In this document: positions 41,017-49,826 of the stretch, one piece after another
How the letters are laid out: each line of letters opens with the position of its first letter
How positions within the stretch are numbered: position 1 is the stretch's first letter
Assembly: GCA_945957605.1 (NCBI GenBank)
Contig: CAMFLR010000014.1
Location: 124,001-188,000 of the forward strand
Origin: an uncultured Isosphaeraceae bacterium
GTDB lineage: Bacteria; Planctomycetota; Planctomycetia; Isosphaerales; Isosphaeraceae
Length of the DNA stretch: 64,000 nucleotides
Reading direction: 5' to 3'
Made by a program: the position numbers and the translations under genes
Notes under the pieces: model-generated
Told to the model about the DNA's origin: nothing
The model's database searches: none
What the model saw: the letters and a program-made list of their open reading frames with translations, nothing else

Positions 41017-41171
41017 CTCTCGCTCCATTCTCGTAAAGATGCTATCTCCCGTTGATCCCTCGCGAGATCCTGCCCACTGAACTTGCATCTTCCGTACCAA
41101 CCACTTCCTTCAATCGGCCACATAATTTTGGTCGCCCAAAAACTATTTTCCAAAGAATAGAAATTTTGATC

Positions 41172-41200
41172 TTGAGATACCTTGCCGCTTCATTTACATT
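41172..41200 (+). promoter_or_regulatory. Candidate promoter for the Nramp-UspA gene
   Basis: TTGAGA (41172-41177, 5 of 6) and TACATT (41195-41200, 4 of 6) are separated by 17 nt in an AT-rich patch, ending 50 nt before the ATG at 41251. A metal-responsive operator could not be recognised with confidence. Confidence 0.5.
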
Positions 41201-41250
41201 GACTTAACGATAAAACGCGATGCCACAAGCAATGAGATTAGGACAGGAAG

Positions 41251-43203
41251 ATGTCCGAGCAGTCCGCCGGGTTGAACGACGACGGCCGACGTTCGCTTGA
41301 AGAAGTGAATGCATCGGTTCCTGTGAATTACAAGAATCCGTTTCGGCGGCTGTTCGCGTTTCTGGGTCCAGCGTATCTCGTCAGCGTCGGTTACATGGAT
41401 CCTGGAAACTGGGCGACCGACCTCCAGGGCGGTGCAGATTTCGGCTACTCCCTCATCTGGGTGTTGCTGATGTCGAACCTGATGGCCGTGCTGCTGCAGA
41501 CGCTCGCTGCGCGTCTGGGCGTTGTCACGGGTCATGACCTGGCGCAAGGCTGTCGCGCCGAGTATTCACCGTTCGTCAATTTCCTGCTCTGGATTCAGGC
41601 CGAAGTCGCGATCGCAGCGTGCGATCTCGCTGAAGTCGTCGGCACGATCATCGCGCTCAAGCTTCTCTTCGGTATTCCCCTCCTGTGGGGCTGCGTCGTC
41701 ACAGCGTTCGACACGTTCCTGCTGCTGTGGCTGCAAAAGTTCGGCATGCGGCGGATGGAAGCGTTCATCCTCACGCTCGTGCTCACCATTGGCGGCTGTT
41801 TCCTGCTGCAAATCATACTCGCGAGGCCGGATTTCGCGGGGATCGTCAGCGGCCTGCGACCGACCATGCCGAATGGAGCGCTCCTGGTTTCGATCGGCAT
41901 CATCGGTGCGACTGTGATGCCGCATAACCTCTATTTACACTCAGCGCTCGTCCAATCGCGTCGCATCGGCGAAGACATCGCCAGCAAGGCGCAGGCGTGC
42001 CGCTTCAATCTGATCGACTCGGCCGTCGCGTTAAACGCAGCGTTCTTCGTCAACGCGGCGATCCTCATCGTCAGCGCGGCGGTGTTCCACAAGAACCACG
42101 AATCAGTCGCCTCGATCGAAAAAGCACACGAACTCCTACCCGCGTTTCTCGGCCCGCTCGCTCCCATCCTCTTTGGTGTCGCCCTGCTCTGCGCCGGTCA
42201 AAGCTCTACGCTTACCGGGACGCTTGCGGGTCAGATCATCATGGAAGGGTACCTGCACCTCAAGCTCGCCCCCTGGCTGCGGCGCCTCGTCACCCGAACC
42301 ATCGCCCTTGCGCCAGCGGTGCTGACGATCACGCTCGTCGGCGAGGAGAAGATGCAAAATCTTCTCGTCCTCAGTCAGGTCGTGCTCAGCTTGCAGCTTG
42401 CCTTCGCCGTCGTGCCGCTCATTCATTTCACGTCGAACAAGCGCAACATGGGCGTGTTCGCGACGCCGATCTGGGCGCAAGTTCTCGCCTGGATCAGCGC
42501 CACGATCATTATTGGCCTGAACGCCAAGCTCGTGATCGAAAACATCCGCGAAGGCGTAAGCTGGGCGTACAGCGTCGACAGCCGGCTCGGTCTCTTGGCC
42601 GCCCTCTCGCTCTACGGTATTTCCGGCGGGACAGCGCTCTTGCTTGTCTGGGTGGTGATCAAGCCGCTGATTCGTCCCGCTCCCACCTGGAAGCCCGCTC
42701 CGAGCGTCGAGCTCGATTGGGCCGATACGCTTCGCCCTCGCGTGCTTCGACGAATCGGCGTCGCCCTCGAACATACGCCGGCCGACGCCGAAATCCTCAA
42801 CCGAGCGCTTAGTCTGGCCCAGGAAGGCAAAACCGAGTTGGTGCTGCTGCATGTCGTTGACACGCCGATGACGCGGGTTTACGGCAGCGAAACGCTCGAC
42901 CGCGAGACGAATGCCGACGAGCGTTATCTCATGGAAGTCGTGCACGTTTTGAAGCAGAAATCATACGACGCGCAGTGGGTTTTGCTTCACGGCCCCGACC
43001 GCGCGGGAGAGCTCGTCAAACGGCTCAAGCGCGATCCGGTCGACCTGCTTGTCGTCGGCTCGCATGGCCATGGACTTGTGCGCGACTTGCTGCTGGGGCA
43101 GACGGTTGACAAGGTGCGGCATGGCCTGAGTATTCCGATGTTGATCGCCCGGCCCGACCGCGCATCGAGACCTAGCGACGTCCAGCCGCACGAGTTGGTA
43201 TAA
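41251..43203 (+). CDS. mntH: Nramp-type divalent metal transporter fused to a UspA domain
   Basis: This is a proton-coupled Mn/Fe transporter of the Nramp family. In 650 residues: the helix-1 metal motif DPGN at 50-53 (GYMDPGNWATDL), the helix-6 motif MPH at 223-225 (GATVMPHNLYLHSALV), and about eleven hydrophobic helices ending near residue 480. A C-terminal UspA-like domain follows (about 505-640) with GSHGHGLVRDLLLGQTVDKV, the nucleotide-binding G-2x-G-9x-G pattern. MntH proper is about 410-450 residues, so the UspA tail is an added regulatory module that may sense nucleotides. The start at 41251 lies 50 nt after a candidate promoter. Confidence 0.93.
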   Translation: MSEQSAGLNDDGRRSLEEVNASVPVNYKNPFRRLFAFLGPAYLVSVGYMDPGNWATDLQGGADFGYSLIWVLLMSNLMAVLLQTLAARLGVVTGHDLAQGCRAEYSPFVNFLLWIQAEVAIAACDLAEVVGTIIALKLLFGIPLLWGCVVTAFDTFLLLWLQKFGMRRMEAFILTLVLTIGGCFLLQIILARPDFAGIVSGLRPTMPNGALLVSIGIIGATVMPHNLYLHSALVQSRRIGEDIASKAQACRFNLIDSAVALNAAFFVNAAILIVSAAVFHKNHESVASIEKAHELLPAFLGPLAPILFGVALLCAGQSSTLTGTLAGQIIMEGYLHLKLAPWLRRLVTRTIALAPAVLTITLVGEEKMQNLLVLSQVVLSLQLAFAVVPLIHFTSNKRNMGVFATPIWAQVLAWISATIIIGLNAKLVIENIREGVSWAYSVDSRLGLLAALSLYGISGGTALLLVWVVIKPLIRPAPTWKPAPSVELDWADTLRPRVLRRIGVALEHTPADAEILNRALSLAQEGKTELVLLHVVDTPMTRVYGSETLDRETNADERYLMEVVHVLKQKSYDAQWVLLHGPDRAGELVKRLKRDPVDLLVVGSHGHGLVRDLLLGQTVDKVRHGLSIPMLIARPDRASRPSDVQPHELV

Positions 43204-43282
43204 TTCCCCCGATCGTCGGCCCAGTTGACCGCGATTTGTGGGTTGAATTAGAATTCTCAAAGAGTGCTGGTACGGTTTCTCT

Positions 43283-43834
43283 ATGCGTCTGCGTCGAACC
43301 GCGATGGCGATTACGTACTACAAGCGGTTCCGAATGGAAATCGATCTCGACGGCTCGATCCAGTCGCCCCAGCTTCCTTCCGGATTTCGCTGGGTAGGAT
43401 GGGACGAGGAGCTGCTGGAAGAGCATGCGCAGGTAAAATATCGCAGCTTTCGCGAGGAAATCGACTCGCACGTTTTCCCCTGCCTCGGGGAACTGACCGG
43501 CTGCCAGCGCCTGATGCGCGAAATCCGCCGCAAGCCGGGATTTCTTCCCGCGGCAACCTGGCTGATCGTCGGCCCCGATACGTTCGTCGGCACGATTCAA
43601 GGCGTGATGGACCGCGGCCCGATCGGCGCGATTCAAAACGTCGGCGTCGCGCCCGAATTTCGCGGCAAGGGATTCGGTCGTGCCCTCGTCCGCAAGGCAC
43701 TCGAAGGGTTTTACTCAGCCGGTCTCCAGCGAGCCTACCTCGAGGTGACTGCCGAAAACTCGTCGGCCGTCATGCTCTATCGCGCCGTCGGCTTCCGCCG
43801 CTCCAAGACGCTGTACAAGGCGGTCGACGGCTAA
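43283..43834 (+). CDS. GNAT-family N-acetyltransferase
   Basis: The acetyl-CoA-binding motif is clear in NVGVAPEFRGKGFGRALVRK (about residues 114-133), followed by AYLEVTAENSSAVMLYRAVG and the GFRR strand. Total 183 residues. An alternative start at ATG 43304 (MAITYYKRFRMEIDL) is equally plausible, because neither has a clear ribosome binding site. The substrate is unknown. It stands alone on the plus strand between mntH and a membrane-anchored protein. Confidence 0.9.
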   Translation: MRLRRTAMAITYYKRFRMEIDLDGSIQSPQLPSGFRWVGWDEELLEEHAQVKYRSFREEIDSHVFPCLGELTGCQRLMREIRRKPGFLPAATWLIVGPDTFVGTIQGVMDRGPIGAIQNVGVAPEFRGKGFGRALVRKALEGFYSAGLQRAYLEVTAENSSAVMLYRAVGFRRSKTLYKAVDG

Positions 43835-43938
43835 TAGCGAGCCGTTCGTTGCATTTTGTCGACGGTCGGATAAATGGCCTAGGCTTCATATGAAGGGTGG
43901 CGAAAGTTATCGCTTCCCCGATTTTGAGGAGCCTGGCC

Positions 43939-44562
43939 TTGTCGATTAATCTACTCAGCAACACACGCCCCTTGGGCGCTTCGCACGCTGCCACTCGCTT
44001 TGTCTCCCGCCTGCTCCCCAGCCGACGACTCATGCTGGCGTTCGCGATGATCGCCTCAACCGCTTTGCTCGGATTCGAGCTCATGCGAACCGGCGCGAAG
44101 ACAACTGAAGCTCGCGCAATTGCCGCCGACTACGACGTCCCGGCCGATTCGGTCGCGGTCTTCTCCAACTGGCGGCACGCCGAATTTATCGGTACCGACA
44201 CCCATGGCCAGCCGCGATCGATGTGGCAACCCATGCTCGCGCTGATTCCGGCGTATCACAACGGCTCGTTGCAAGCCGCTTCGTATCCTGCCCTCGACGC
44301 CATGCCCGATCGCGAGCGACAGTTTGTCAAAGAAATCGCCGCTTCGTTCGTTCGGCAACAGCCTGGGCTGGTCCTGCTCGACGTCGACCCACCGGCCCCC
44401 AGCATGCGCGGGTTCAACTATGTCGAGTATTTCGCCGCCGATCCTCAGTTCGCCGCCGCAATGAAGGGCTACGACCAGGTATCGGTAAGCAAGCATTTCC
44501 GCGTCTACCGACGCCGCGACCTTGCGGTTGCCCGAAACGAGCTGACGCAGACGGAACGATAA
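43939..44562 (+). CDS. Membrane-anchored protein of unknown function
   Basis: The product has 207 residues. The TTG start at 43939 is chosen because GAGGAG at 43926-43931 lies 7 nt upstream. One transmembrane helix is near residues 32-50 (LMLAFAMIASTALLGFEL). The soluble C-terminal part (DSVAVFSNWRHAEFIGTDTH, QPMLALIPAYHNGSLQAASY, LVLLDVDPPAPSMRGFNYVE, then SKHFRVYRRRDLAVA) resembles the terminal soluble region of multi-pass glycosyltransferases of the GT-C type, where a strand ending in xVYxRR is common. It could be a remnant or an independent domain; this is inference. Confidence 0.6.
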   Translation: MSINLLSNTRPLGASHAATRFVSRLLPSRRLMLAFAMIASTALLGFELMRTGAKTTEARAIAADYDVPADSVAVFSNWRHAEFIGTDTHGQPRSMWQPMLALIPAYHNGSLQAASYPALDAMPDRERQFVKEIAASFVRQQPGLVLLDVDPPAPSMRGFNYVEYFAADPQFAAAMKGYDQVSVSKHFRVYRRRDLAVARNELTQTER

Positions 44563-44752
44563 GTGAGCGTCAAAAGGTCTCGGTGAGTTCTTCCAAGTCG
44601 CGACAGCCGGGGGTGTTGCGCAACGCGTCATCCGTTACAATGCGATCGACCGGCCCCGCGCAAGGGGACTCTGTCTGTCAGCCAGTAACGGATCGGGCAC
44701 GCTCGCGTCGCCTGCCGCGCTGGAACTCTCCGAACCCTGACGCGAGGTCACC

Positions 44753-45997
44753 GTGCCCGAGTCGACGGTAAAGCATCATCAATTCCCCAACGGCCTGGTT
44801 CTCGTCGCCGAGACGATTCCCTCCGTCAGATCTGCCGCCTTTACCTTCCTTTTGCCCGCCGGTTGTGCCCAGGAAAGCGAAGAACGCGCTGGAACCGCCG
44901 GGATGCTCGCCGAGTGGATCACCCGAGGCGCGGGCGAACGCGATAGCCACGAGCTTATCTCAGCGCTCGACTTCCTCGGCGTTTCGCACTCCGAAGGCGC
45001 ACAAACCTCGCACACAACGCTCGCAGCCGCCACCCTCGGCACGAACCTCATCGACGCCCTCGGCATTTACGCCGACATCATCAGGCGCCCGGCGTTGATC
45101 GACGAGGAAGTCGAGCCAATTCGCGAGCTCGCGCTTCAAAGCCTGCAAAGCATCGAAGACGATCCCGGCACGAAGGTAATCCTCGAGCTGCGCAAGCGTT
45201 TCTATCCCGATCCCTGGGGCCGGTCGTCAGTCGGAACCGAAGCGGGCATCGAGGCGATCACCCCCGACGACCTCCGCGCCTTTCACGAAGCCGCCTATCG
45301 TCCCAACGGCGCGATTCTGGCCGTCGCCGGCGCAATCGAGTGGCCGAAGTTGCTCGATTCCGTCGGCTCCCTTTTCGGCGACTGGACTCCCGGCGCAAGT
45401 TCGTCACTCCAGCTCCGACCCGGCGGACCAAACCGCGATCATCTGCACAAGGAAACGCAGCAAACGCAAATCGCTTTCGCGTTCCCCAGCATCACGATCG
45501 CCCATCCCGACTACTACCTCGCCCGCGCCGCCACGGCGATTCTCGGCGGCTACTCGTCCGCCCGGTTGTTCACCGAAGTTCGCGAAAAACGCGGCCTTTG
45601 CTACACGGTTTACTCGAGCTACGAAAGTCACAAGGATCGCGCGGCAGTCGTCGGCTACGCAGGGACATCAACCGAGCGCGCTCAGGAAACGCTCGACGTT
45701 ACGCTCAGCGAGTTGAAACGTCTTGCTGCCGACGGCGTTGATTCCGAAGAGCTCGAAACGATGCGGGCGGGCCTGAAGAGCTCGCTCATCATGCAGCAGG
45801 AGTCGAGCATGAGCCGGTCGGGCTCGCTCGCCGCCGACTGGTATCACCTCGGCCGCGTCCGTCCGCTCGACGAGATTTCCTCAGCGCTCGACGCTCTCAC
45901 CCCGCCCGCCGTTAGCGAATACTGCACGCGGCAGCAAATCGACCAGCTCACGGTTCTCACTCTCGGGCCCAAACCGCTCGCGTTGCCCGAAGCGTAA
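44753..45997 (+). CDS. M16 peptidase family, non-catalytic subunit
   Basis: The 414-residue product has the two-lobed M16 fold, but the zinc motif HxxEH is absent: the corresponding segment reads RAGTAGMLAEWITRGAG. The second-lobe R/Y substrate-positioning pair is present (LFTEVREKRGLCYTVYSSYE, about residues 279-298). The GTG start has GAGG upstream. The next gene, 39 nt downstream, has HxxEH but lacks the R/Y pair, so the two probably form a heterodimeric peptidase like the characterised two-subunit M16B enzymes. Confidence 0.9.
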   Translation: MPESTVKHHQFPNGLVLVAETIPSVRSAAFTFLLPAGCAQESEERAGTAGMLAEWITRGAGERDSHELISALDFLGVSHSEGAQTSHTTLAAATLGTNLIDALGIYADIIRRPALIDEEVEPIRELALQSLQSIEDDPGTKVILELRKRFYPDPWGRSSVGTEAGIEAITPDDLRAFHEAAYRPNGAILAVAGAIEWPKLLDSVGSLFGDWTPGASSSLQLRPGGPNRDHLHKETQQTQIAFAFPSITIAHPDYYLARAATAILGGYSSARLFTEVREKRGLCYTVYSSYESHKDRAAVVGYAGTSTERAQETLDVTLSELKRLAADGVDSEELETMRAGLKSSLIMQQESSMSRSGSLAADWYHLGRVRPLDEISSALDALTPPAVSEYCTRQQIDQLTVLTLGPKPLALPEA

Positions 45998-46036
45998 CTT
46001 AAATCAATTATTCATAGTTTCGAGCGAATTCATCTC

Positions 46037-47272
46037 ATGCAGTTTCATCAAACCACGCTTCCGAACGGCCTGCGGGTGATTGCCGAGCTGAACGACCGCG
46101 CCCGCTCGATCGCGACCGGATTCTTCGTCAAGGCCGGCAGCCGCGATGAATCGCTCGACGTCTCGGGCGTTTCGCACTTTCTCGAACACATGGTGTTCAA
46201 GGGCACTCCACGCCGCGGTGCGCTCGACGTCAATCGCGACTTTGACCGCGTCGGTGCCAAGCACAACGCGCAGACGTCCGAGGAAGATACGCTCTACCAC
46301 GTCACCTGCTTGCCCGAATATTTGCCCAAGGCATTCGACGTCCTCTCCGACATCCTCCGCCCCAGCCTTCGCGAAGACGACTTCGACACCGAGAAAAAGG
46401 TGATCATCGAAGAAATTCGCATGTATCTCGATAGCCCGATGTCCGTCGCCTACGAGGCCGTGAAGGAACTGCACTTCGGCGGCCACGCACTCGGACAAAG
46501 CATCCTCGGCACGGTCGAGTCGATTACCGACTTGCCCGTCGACAAGATGCGTGCCTACTTCGAAAAATACTACAGCCCTGCGAATATCGTTCTCGCGTTC
46601 GCCGGCAATTCCGACTGGAACGACATCGTCCGTCTCGCCGAGGAACGCTGCGGCCACTGGTCGGGTCCACCGGCCGGACGTCAAACCGCCGTCCCGCGCG
46701 GCACGGGTGCGTTCAAAGCGATCCTCCGCCCCGACGACAATCAGCAAACGCTCATCGGCATGTTCGACGGCCCGCCGCTCGAAAGCGATGACCGTTACGC
46801 CGCTCACCTGTTGTCGACGATCCTCGGCGATCACACTGGTAGCCGCCTCTACTGGAACCTCGTCGACCCCGGCCACGCCGACTCGGCCGAAATGGGTTAC
46901 CAGGACTACAACAACGCTGGCGTTTTCTACACGTTCGTCAGTTGCACGCCGGAAGAAGCGCAGGCGAACCTGGGACGCGTCGACGAAACCTATAAGCAGG
47001 TCATGGCCGAAGGCGTGACCGAAGCCGAGCTGACGCAGGCGAAAAACAAGGTTCTCGCCCGCAACGTGATTCGCAGCGAACGACCGATGGGTCGCCTGAT
47101 GTCGCTCGGCTTCCAGTGGACGTATCGTCACGAATACATGTCGATCGAAAGCGAGATCGAGCATTATTCCAAGGTGACGGTCGCCGATATCAGGAGCGTG
47201 CTCGAACGCTATCCGCTGACGCCGCAGACGATCGTCTCAGTCGGCCCGACGACAGACCTCCATCAACCCTGA
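46037..47272 (+). CDS. M16 peptidase family, catalytic subunit
   Basis: This is a zinc metallopeptidase of 411 residues. The catalytic HxxEH is HFLEH at residues 47-51 (GVSHFLEHMVFKGTPRRGAL), with the distal Glu ligand in KVIIEEIRMYLDSP (about 125-126). The C-terminal lobe lacks the usual REKRGLxY stretch; the equivalent region reads RLYWNLVDPGHADSAEMGYQ. It therefore seems to depend on the preceding non-catalytic subunit for substrate positioning. Substrates of these enzymes are short unfolded peptides. Both genes lack signal peptides. Confidence 0.93.
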   Translation: MQFHQTTLPNGLRVIAELNDRARSIATGFFVKAGSRDESLDVSGVSHFLEHMVFKGTPRRGALDVNRDFDRVGAKHNAQTSEEDTLYHVTCLPEYLPKAFDVLSDILRPSLREDDFDTEKKVIIEEIRMYLDSPMSVAYEAVKELHFGGHALGQSILGTVESITDLPVDKMRAYFEKYYSPANIVLAFAGNSDWNDIVRLAEERCGHWSGPPAGRQTAVPRGTGAFKAILRPDDNQQTLIGMFDGPPLESDDRYAAHLLSTILGDHTGSRLYWNLVDPGHADSAEMGYQDYNNAGVFYTFVSCTPEEAQANLGRVDETYKQVMAEGVTEAELTQAKNKVLARNVIRSERPMGRLMSLGFQWTYRHEYMSIESEIEHYSKVTVADIRSVLERYPLTPQTIVSVGPTTDLHQP

Positions 47273-47298
47273 TCGATCACCCCGGCTGAGCGCATCGC

Positions 47299-48195
47299 AT
47301 GCGGATTGTAAGCCTGCTTCCTTCGCTCACCGAGCTCGTGCACGCCCTGGGTCGCGGCAGCGAACTCGTGGGCGTGACACACGAATGCGACTTCCCGCCC
47401 GGTGTCGAAAAGCTTCCACACCTGACGCGAAGCCGCATCGCGCACGAGGCGTCAAGCGCAGCGATCGACTATGCCGTAAGCACGACGGGTGGCGGTTTGT
47501 ACGAACTCGACGAAACCTTGCTCGCCGCACTCAAGCCCGACCTGATCCTCACACAGGAACAGTGCGACGTGTGCGCGGTGAACGAGGTGACAGTCCGCCG
47601 CGCTGCGATGCAACTTCCCGAACAGCCCGAAGTCATCAGCGTGAATCCGCTTGACCTCGCCGGTCTGTTCACAATGATCGATGAAGTCGCTGCACGTTTG
47701 GATGCGAGCTCTCTTGCACAGAAGATTCGGCAGGGATTTGAGAATCTTTCCGCCGAAATCGCCCAACGTGTGGGCAACCATATTCCTCAGCGCACGCTGT
47801 TACTCGAATGGTTCGACCCGCCGTTTTGCGCGGGGCACTGGAACCCCGAGTTGATCCAGCGGGCAGGCGGCGTCGAAGTTCTCGGCCAGACCGGCGAAAA
47901 GTCGCGCCGCGTTTCCTGGGACGAGATAGCGAGCGCGGAACCTGAGGTTGTGCTGGTATCAGCATGCGGCTTTTCGATCGAGCGGACGATTGCCGAGCTT
48001 GATCTCGTGAGGCAGCATCCGCAGTGGCAGGCACTTCCCGCAGTCCGCAACGGCCGAGTTTATGTGACCGACGGCTCGGCCTACTTTTCAAGGCCCGGAC
48101 CGCGACTGCGCGAGAGCATGGCAATCGCCGCCGCCGCGATCTATCCCGAGCTTTGCGGAGATTTTGCTCCGCCTGGCGCCATTCGCAAATTCTGA
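47299..48195 (+). CDS. Cobalamin-binding / periplasmic-binding-fold protein (BtuF-like)
   Basis: The product has 298 residues. The start RIVSLLPSLTELVHALGRGS is the classical N-terminus of the Fe3+/B12-type binding fold, followed by VGVTHECDFPP, LKPDLILTQEQCDVCAV and NGRVYVTDGSAYFSRPGPRL near the C-terminus. There is no signal peptide or lipobox, so it is not an obvious periplasmic transporter component; this cytoplasmic-looking form is common in bacteria without a known role. It begins 27 nt after the M16 gene. There is no room for a cobalamin riboswitch in front. Confidence 0.85.
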   Translation: MRIVSLLPSLTELVHALGRGSELVGVTHECDFPPGVEKLPHLTRSRIAHEASSAAIDYAVSTTGGGLYELDETLLAALKPDLILTQEQCDVCAVNEVTVRRAAMQLPEQPEVISVNPLDLAGLFTMIDEVAARLDASSLAQKIRQGFENLSAEIAQRVGNHIPQRTLLLEWFDPPFCAGHWNPELIQRAGGVEVLGQTGEKSRRVSWDEIASAEPEVVLVSACGFSIERTIAELDLVRQHPQWQALPAVRNGRVYVTDGSAYFSRPGPRLRESMAIAAAAIYPELCGDFAPPGAIRKF

Positions 48196-48235
48196 ACTCG
48201 AGCGGTCAACACGAGTCTGGCGGCGGCAGGTTGAT

Positions 48236-48604
48236 TCAACCCTTGAAATTCATGTGCTGCACTTCGATCGTGAAACCGCCGGGGGCGGTGAAGTAGAAGG
48301 TCCACGCCCCATGAAACTCGCGCGGAGGGCTGTCTGCAAAGCCGTCAGCGTGGAGACGTTCATACATCGCGTCGACTTTTTCACGGCTGTCGAGCATGAA
48401 CCCGATGTGGAACGCGTCGGGATACGTCACCTCGGCGGTCTTGCCGAAATTGTTCAGCGTGAGCACGAGTCGGGCATCGTCGACGAGAATGGCGAGCACA
48501 TCGCGCCCCCTATCGGCGACGCTCTTGAATCCGAAATAGTTGACGAAAAAATCGCGAGATTTGGCAACATCGGGGACGGTGAGATTGATGTGATTCAGCG
48601 TCAT
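48236..48604 (-). CDS. VOC-family (glyoxalase-like) protein
   Basis: The 122-residue product has the vicinal oxygen chelate fold: LNHINLTVPDVAKSRDFFVN at the start, YFGFKSVADRGRDVLAILVD, and FYFTAPGGFTIEVQHMNFKG with a metal-ligand Glu near the C-terminus. These proteins are glyoxalase, dioxygenase or antibiotic-resistance relatives; the substrate is unknown. The ATG at 48604 is chosen because GGGAGG lies upstream and the family starts there. It is divergent from the second marR gene, which suggests shared regulation. Confidence 0.88.
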   Translation of the reverse strand: MTLNHINLTVPDVAKSRDFFVNYFGFKSVADRGRDVLAILVDDARLVLTLNNFGKTAEVTYPDAFHIGFMLDSREKVDAMYERLHADGFADSPPREFHGAWTFYFTAPGGFTIEVQHMNFKG

Positions 48605-48770
48605 GATCGAAGCCTCCCGGACCTTGAGAAGTCGCAAGCTTTTTGTGATGAAGGGCTGGCTCAGGACGTAGCGGTACCGCTGCTGCCCCGTCTTCACGGA
48701 CCAAACAGTTATGAGCAAGACCGTTCGACTTGTTGCCCCCCTTCACGGCTGCGACAATGGTATGGAGCCA

Positions 48771-48793
48771 AATCGTTACAGTCAATAATGATT
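48771..48793. promoter_or_regulatory. Candidate operator in the VOC/marR divergent region
   Basis: AATCGTTAC (48771-48779) and ATAATGATT (48785-48793) form an imperfect inverted repeat (7 of 9 pairs) 15 nt before the marR start. A perfect 12-nt palindrome AGCGGTACCGCT also occurs at 48670-48681, on the VOC side. Either could bind the MarR dimer. Called on symmetry and position only. Confidence 0.35.
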
Positions 48794-48807
48794 TCTCGGA
48801 TTAACGA

Positions 48808-49302
48808 ATGGACCGGTCGCAGTCGGATCCTAAAGCGTCTGCTGGACTGGCGTTCCTGCTTTCGCAGGTCGGTGCGCATTCGGCTGCAAAGTTTGCCGAA
48901 CGTCTCGAACCGCTCAATCTCAAGCCTGCGCACGTCGGCATTTTGACCGTCATCGCCGATGCCGACGGGATCAGCCAGCAGGCACTTGCCGAAAGGCTCG
49001 GTGTCTTCGCCAGCCGACTCGTGGCTCTGATCGATGAGCTTGCCGAGAAAGGGTTGGTCGAACGGCGAAATCGACCTGTCGATCGCCGGTCGTACGCGCT
49101 TTTCCTGACGGAAACGGGGCAAACAACGCTCCAGACCGTTAGCGCGATCGCACGCGAACACCAGGCATCGATTTGCATGGCTCTCAGCGATGAGGAACAG
49201 GGTCAACTGGCCGAACTGCTGCGAACGATCGCGCGCGATCAGGGACTCGCCCCTGGCGTGCATCCCGGATTTCGCCTGCTCGGACGGGAGACGAAATCGT
49301 AA
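48808..49302 (+). CDS. MarR-family transcriptional regulator
   Basis: The 164-residue winged-helix protein has an N-terminal dimerisation helix (LLSQVGAHSAAKFAERLEPL), helix-turn-helix ISQQALAERLGVFASRLVAL (about residues 56-75), IDELAEKGLVERR, the wing PVDRRSYALFLTETG and C-terminal helices. It is divergent from the VOC gene, a pattern often seen when a MarR protein controls a detoxification gene, so regulation of the VOC gene is the simplest reading. A strong terminator follows 150 nt downstream. It is unrelated in sequence detail to the marR gene at 18162. Confidence 0.92.
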   Translation: MDRSQSDPKASAGLAFLLSQVGAHSAAKFAERLEPLNLKPAHVGILTVIADADGISQQALAERLGVFASRLVALIDELAEKGLVERRNRPVDRRSYALFLTETGQTTLQTVSAIAREHQASICMALSDEEQGQLAELLRTIARDQGLAPGVHPGFRLLGRETKS

Positions 49303-49453
49303 ACCGAAGCCGAGATTCACCCAACGGTCGTCGCGCCTTCATCGCAGGATCACAGTGGACGGGTATCTTCTTTGCCATGACGCGGGTTCACCCTGTGTCT
49401 CAAAGCACGACCCGTCGGGGAGCAACCCAAACCCACCCCACGCTCCTCACCGA

Positions 49454-49493
49454 CCCCTTCCCCCTGACCCAGGGAAGGGGTTTCCCTTTTTTT
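49454..49493 (+). terminator. Strong intrinsic terminator after the second marR
   Basis: CCCCTTCCC (49454-49462) pairs perfectly with GGGAAGGGG (49472-49480) around a 9-nt loop, and the strand continues TTTCCC and a run of seven T (49487-49493). It is a clear rho-independent terminator for the plus-strand marR transcript. Confidence 0.85.
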
Positions 49494-49637
49494 GCGCGCC
49501 AATCAATCGACGCAGCAAGTCACAAAATGAGAACAAACCCGTAGTTAATGCGGGTCGCCAAAAGAGAATCCATGCAGGATCTCACACTTTACGGTGAACG
49601 CTGTAAACAAAATCTGTTTGGTGGGTAGTATTCACAC

Positions 49638-49666
49638 TTGATTCTGTTGACCGAACAGTCTACGAT
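49638..49666 (+). promoter_or_regulatory. Candidate promoter of the first lipoprotein-DUF1559 module
   Basis: TTGATT (49638-49643) and TACGAT (49661-49666) are 17 nt apart, each 4 of 6 consensus. The site contains nested symmetry: CTGTT and AACAG around 5 nt within the spacer, and TTGAT with ATCAA at its ends (49638-49642 and 49665-49669), so a regulator could bind over the promoter. Confidence 0.4.
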
Positions 49667-49826
49667 CAACTCCAACTCCCCCACTTCTTTTCTGTACTAA
49701 GCACATAATTACGATGCGCTCTGGTGCGGCCCGGTCTGGGCCTGCATTGGTTGATTGCATACAGGGTCGTGATCGGTTCGCTCGAGCCGGTTCGAGGTTG
49801 TACCTTCGTTTCGGGGTTTCCATCTG

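Larger units (their letters stand above)
49303..49826. other. Intergenic region with terminator and promoter
   Basis: There is no gene in these 524 nt. It holds the terminator at 49454-49493 and a candidate promoter at 49638-49666 for the lipoprotein-DUF1559 transcript. The central part (49500-49700) is more AT-rich than average. Nothing else is seen. Confidence 0.55.

Noticed and set aside
47273-47298. Possible cobalamin riboswitch before the B12-binding-type gene
   Set aside because: Only 26 nt separate it from the preceding coding region, far too short for a riboswitch.
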